Of a stretch of 15,140 nt of DNA, positions 14,001 to 15,140 are shown piece by piece. The stretch comes from Chrysochromulina tobinii (lineage: Eukaryota; Haptophyta; Prymnesiales; Chrysochromulinaceae), in assembly GCA_001275005.1 (NCBI GenBank), contig JWZX01002789.1, forward strand, positions 1 through 15,140, written 5' to 3'. Under the pieces are notes generated by a model. The model did not search any database, was not told the origin of the DNA, and saw only the letters and a list, made by a program, of their open reading frames with translations. How positions within the stretch are numbered: the first letter of the stretch is position 1; each line of letters begins with the position of its first letter. The position numbers and the translations under genes were made by a program.

Positions 14001-15140
14001 CGCTCAGCACGGCGCTCAGCCACGACCGCTGACGCGCCCCGACAGCATGAGTGCGATGGGTCCGATCCTCATCCAAGCCGACAGCGCCGGGAATGATGGC
14101 GAAGGGTCTGCGTCCGGGCGGCCAAAGACGGCCCGCGGCGCGCCAGGCGCCGACCCGTTTTACTACGTGTCCCCGAGCCCAACGCGAGACAAGGGGGTGC
14201 AGCGCATGACCTTCGGCGGAGGCGAAGAGGGCGAGAACGTCAGGGGCGAGTACTATGACGACGAGGACGACGAGGACGACGACGAGGACGACGAGGACGA
14301 CGACGAGGACGACGAGGACGACGACGAGGACGACGAGGACGAGGAGAACGATGATGAGGACGAGGAGCCCGTGCCAGCCCCCACCGGCATGGAGCTCATT
14401 CACGGCTTGGAGCTCATTCACGGCTTCCGCTCCCGCCCCGCTGTCTCTCTGGCCGAGTCTCCGTGCGAGGAGCTGCCTGCGCCGCGCGAGGAGCTGCCCG
14501 CACGGCCCAAGACAGCGCGCGGCGGCCCCGGGAGCGACCCGTTTGGCTATATGTCACCGCCGCGCGCCGCTCCGGTCTCGGGTGCCACGACAGAGCGATG
14601 GGTGCGGGACGACGCGGACGAGGTGCTGACGACGGCGGCCGCCGCCGCTCGGGCGCAGGCCGACGATCCCATCCCTGCGCCCCCCGAGGACGTCAAGGAG
14701 GAGGACGCTGCCGAGGACGAGTTCGACGACCTCGCCGAGATCGACGACGACATTCCCTTGCCCGATTCTTCGCCATCGCGCAGCGCCGTCTACAGCGTGC
14801 ACGCGTACGTGGAGCGCGCGCGCGCGATGCCTTCATCGAGCTCCGCGCTGGCGGATGCCCTGAGCACCGCCGATGCGCAGCTGCAGCAGCAACTCGATCT
14901 CATCCCGACGAGCCCTGAGCTCGAGGCGATCATCGCACGCGCACCCTACCGCGGCGACGGGCTCGATGCGAGACGCGAGGGCGAGCTGCGCCGTCTCTGG
15001 CGCCTCATCGAACAGGAGGACGCCGAGATGGGCGCCGAGATGGGCGCTGCCACGCGGCCACGCGACGAGGACGAGGAGGATGGCGAGGAGGAGGAGGAGG
15101 AGAACGAGGAGGAGGAGGAGAACGAGGAGGAGGAGGAGGA
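11064..15140 (+). CDS. Seven-bladed propeller protein with acidic disordered tail (3' partial, one frame break)
   Basis: The start ATG 11064 has G at -3. Frame 3 runs to about 11570, then frame 1 is open without a stop to the window end; the product is at least ~1,358 residues. Residues 1-350 are helical, with a ~63-residue unit (RQLExLxARASSA ... TAPALTMGE) present twice. Residues ~353-676 are seven blades of 46-52 residues with motif KWxGGVLGAxGHIYFVP and RILRxDPATNAAEPVGPDLGAY, the usual blade number for a closed beta-propeller; the leading EPIGPDLGSY could supply the last blade's closing strand. Residues ~722-762 resemble a UBA helix bundle (ARALASSGGDLEAAMARLA). The rest is disordered: SPT repeats, KRR patch, a duplicated RPKTARG block, a DDE tract and Glu-rich runs. 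No signal peptide or membrane span is seen. Propellers usually mediate protein or glycan contacts; the partner is unknown. The 3' end lies beyond the window. Confidence 0.75.
11376..11757 (+). repeat. Two ~190-bp coding repeats in the helical N-terminus
   Basis: Unit 1 (11376-11568) reads LRQLETLRARASSAF through TRTTAPALTMGEE. Unit 2 (11569-11757) reads RRQLEVLGARASSAL through TRTSAPALTMGED. DNA similarity is high at both ends, including the run CTGACGATGGGGGAGGA. Weaker related helices occur at the very start (LERALALLTAIDAKVSSIA) and after unit 2 (LERLSVLDERLGAIASVA), suggesting four copies of an ancestral helical hairpin. Confidence 0.75.
11571..11577 (+). other. Apparent +1 frame break in a C-run
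   Basis: Alignment of the two helical units shows RQLE (CGC CAG CTC GAG) in frame 3 at 11379 and the same peptide in frame 1 at 11575, with CGC CCAG instead of CGC CAG. The spacing between the two CAG codons is 193 bases, one more than a multiple of three. Removing one C of 11573-11575 joins both frames as EDTRRQLEVLGARASSA. Confidence 0.75.
12121..13092 (+). repeat. Seven near-identical propeller-blade repeats
   Basis: KW-start positions are 12160, 12301, 12442, 12580, 12718, 12856 and 13012, so periods are 141, 141, 138, 138, 138 and 156 bases. Each blade has W-x-G-G-V-L-G-A-[N/D]-G-[H/R]-I-Y-F-V-P followed by a variable four-residue loop (CCAN, CDAK, YDAN, CYAK, KNAN), then RIL and DPATNAA. 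Codons are mostly identical between blades, indicating recent duplication or gene conversion. Variation is concentrated in the loop after FVP and in the AY-KW segment. Confidence 0.92.
13228..13350 (+). other. Possible UBA-like helical domain
   Basis: The stretch MAAVALSAAAGVSILTA followed by ARALASSGGDLEAAMARLA has the spacing of UBA domains, where a final helix follows a G[N/D][V/L]E-A step and ends in L. The typical MGF/Y loop is absent (AGVS instead), so this is tentative. Confidence 0.35.
13588..13650 (+). repeat. CCGACGTCG microsatellite encoding Ser-Pro-Thr repeats
   Basis: About six copies of the 9-base unit encode SPTSPTSPT-type sequence in the disordered linker after the UBA-like patch, ending at a basic SKRR cluster. 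SP/TP steps are typical targets of proline-directed kinases; that use is inferred. Confidence 0.85.
14119..14562 (+). repeat. Duplicated RPKTARG...DPF..SP motif flanking an acidic tract
   Basis: RPKTARGAPGADPFYYVSP starts at 14119 and RPKTARGGPGSDPFGYMSP at 14503. The two conserved 18 to 20 residue blocks stand out in an otherwise low-complexity tail and bracket the DDE tract (14256-14370). An 18-base duplication between them encodes ELIHG twice. Conservation within disorder suggests a short linear binding motif. Confidence 0.8.
14256..14370 (+). repeat. GAC/GAG microsatellite encoding an Asp/Glu tract
   Basis: Tandem GACGACGAGGAC units give an uninterrupted run of about 34 acidic residues, ending in EENDDEDEE. 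Such a tract would be highly negatively charged and unfolded, and could bind calcium weakly or basic proteins. Length is probably polymorphic. Confidence 0.9.
15062..15140 (+). repeat. GAG/GAC-rich Glu tract running off the window
   Basis: Asp/Glu codons followed by GAGGAGGAGGAGAAC-type units encode EEEEENEEEEEN repeats up to the last base. The frame is still open. Assemblies often break at such tracts, so the contig edge or a gap may be close. Confidence 0.85.

Noticed and set aside
1-15140. Search for rRNA, tRNA, transposase, reverse transcriptase, bacterial promoters or terminators
   Set aside because: None seen by eye on either strand.

Overview
The window looks like GC-rich nuclear DNA from a unicellular eukaryote. 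The evidence is a tandem calponin-homology (actinin-type) actin-binding domain, canonical EF-hands, a phase-0 intron with a consensus donor (AAG|GTGAG), long multidomain proteins, low gene density and no bacterial operon layout. The mix of protein types (AGF-type decapeptide repeats, tryptophan/glycine propeller blades, OmpA-like and ALQxFLN modules in a cytoskeletal protein) suggests a microalga, perhaps a haptophyte. That placement is inference; the sequence shows no marker gene, rRNA or tRNA.

Layout. (1) 1-328 holds the end of a coding-like frame of unknown origin and a 32-bp interrupted palindrome. (2) About 321-3179 (+) encodes a two-transmembrane protein whose C-terminal half is nearly 40 tandem decapeptide repeats. 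Its frame is broken twice, by +1 and then -1, and the two breaks compensate. (3) 3180-3722 is a gene-free, AT-richer stretch between convergent genes, full of hairpins and short repeats. (4) 9138-3723 (-) is a two-exon gene of about 1,752 residues: charged helix, two CH domains, long Ala/Glu coiled coil, helical middle, Pro-Val linker, EF-hand pair, synuclein/LEA-like 11-mers, AEK tract, OmpA-like domain, MPSSEA repeats and peptidoglycan-binding-like repeats. (5) 9139-9638 shows no convincing gene. (6) 10790-9639 (-) is an Ala-rich helical protein of unknown function. (7) 10791-11063 lies between two divergent genes. (8) 11064-15140 (+) encodes helical N-terminal repeats, seven near-identical beta-propeller blades, a UBA-like helical patch and a long disordered acidic tail that runs off the window. 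It has one frame break in a C-run near 11574.

The genes do not form a recognisable pathway. They share a style: large scaffold or adhesion-like proteins built from internal repeats. The most unusual item is the actin-binding/EF-hand protein carrying bacterial-envelope-type modules. The three single-base breaks lie in otherwise well-conserved repeat arrays, and two of them are in short C-runs, so uncorrected sequencing indels are the simplest explanation, though pseudogenisation cannot be excluded.
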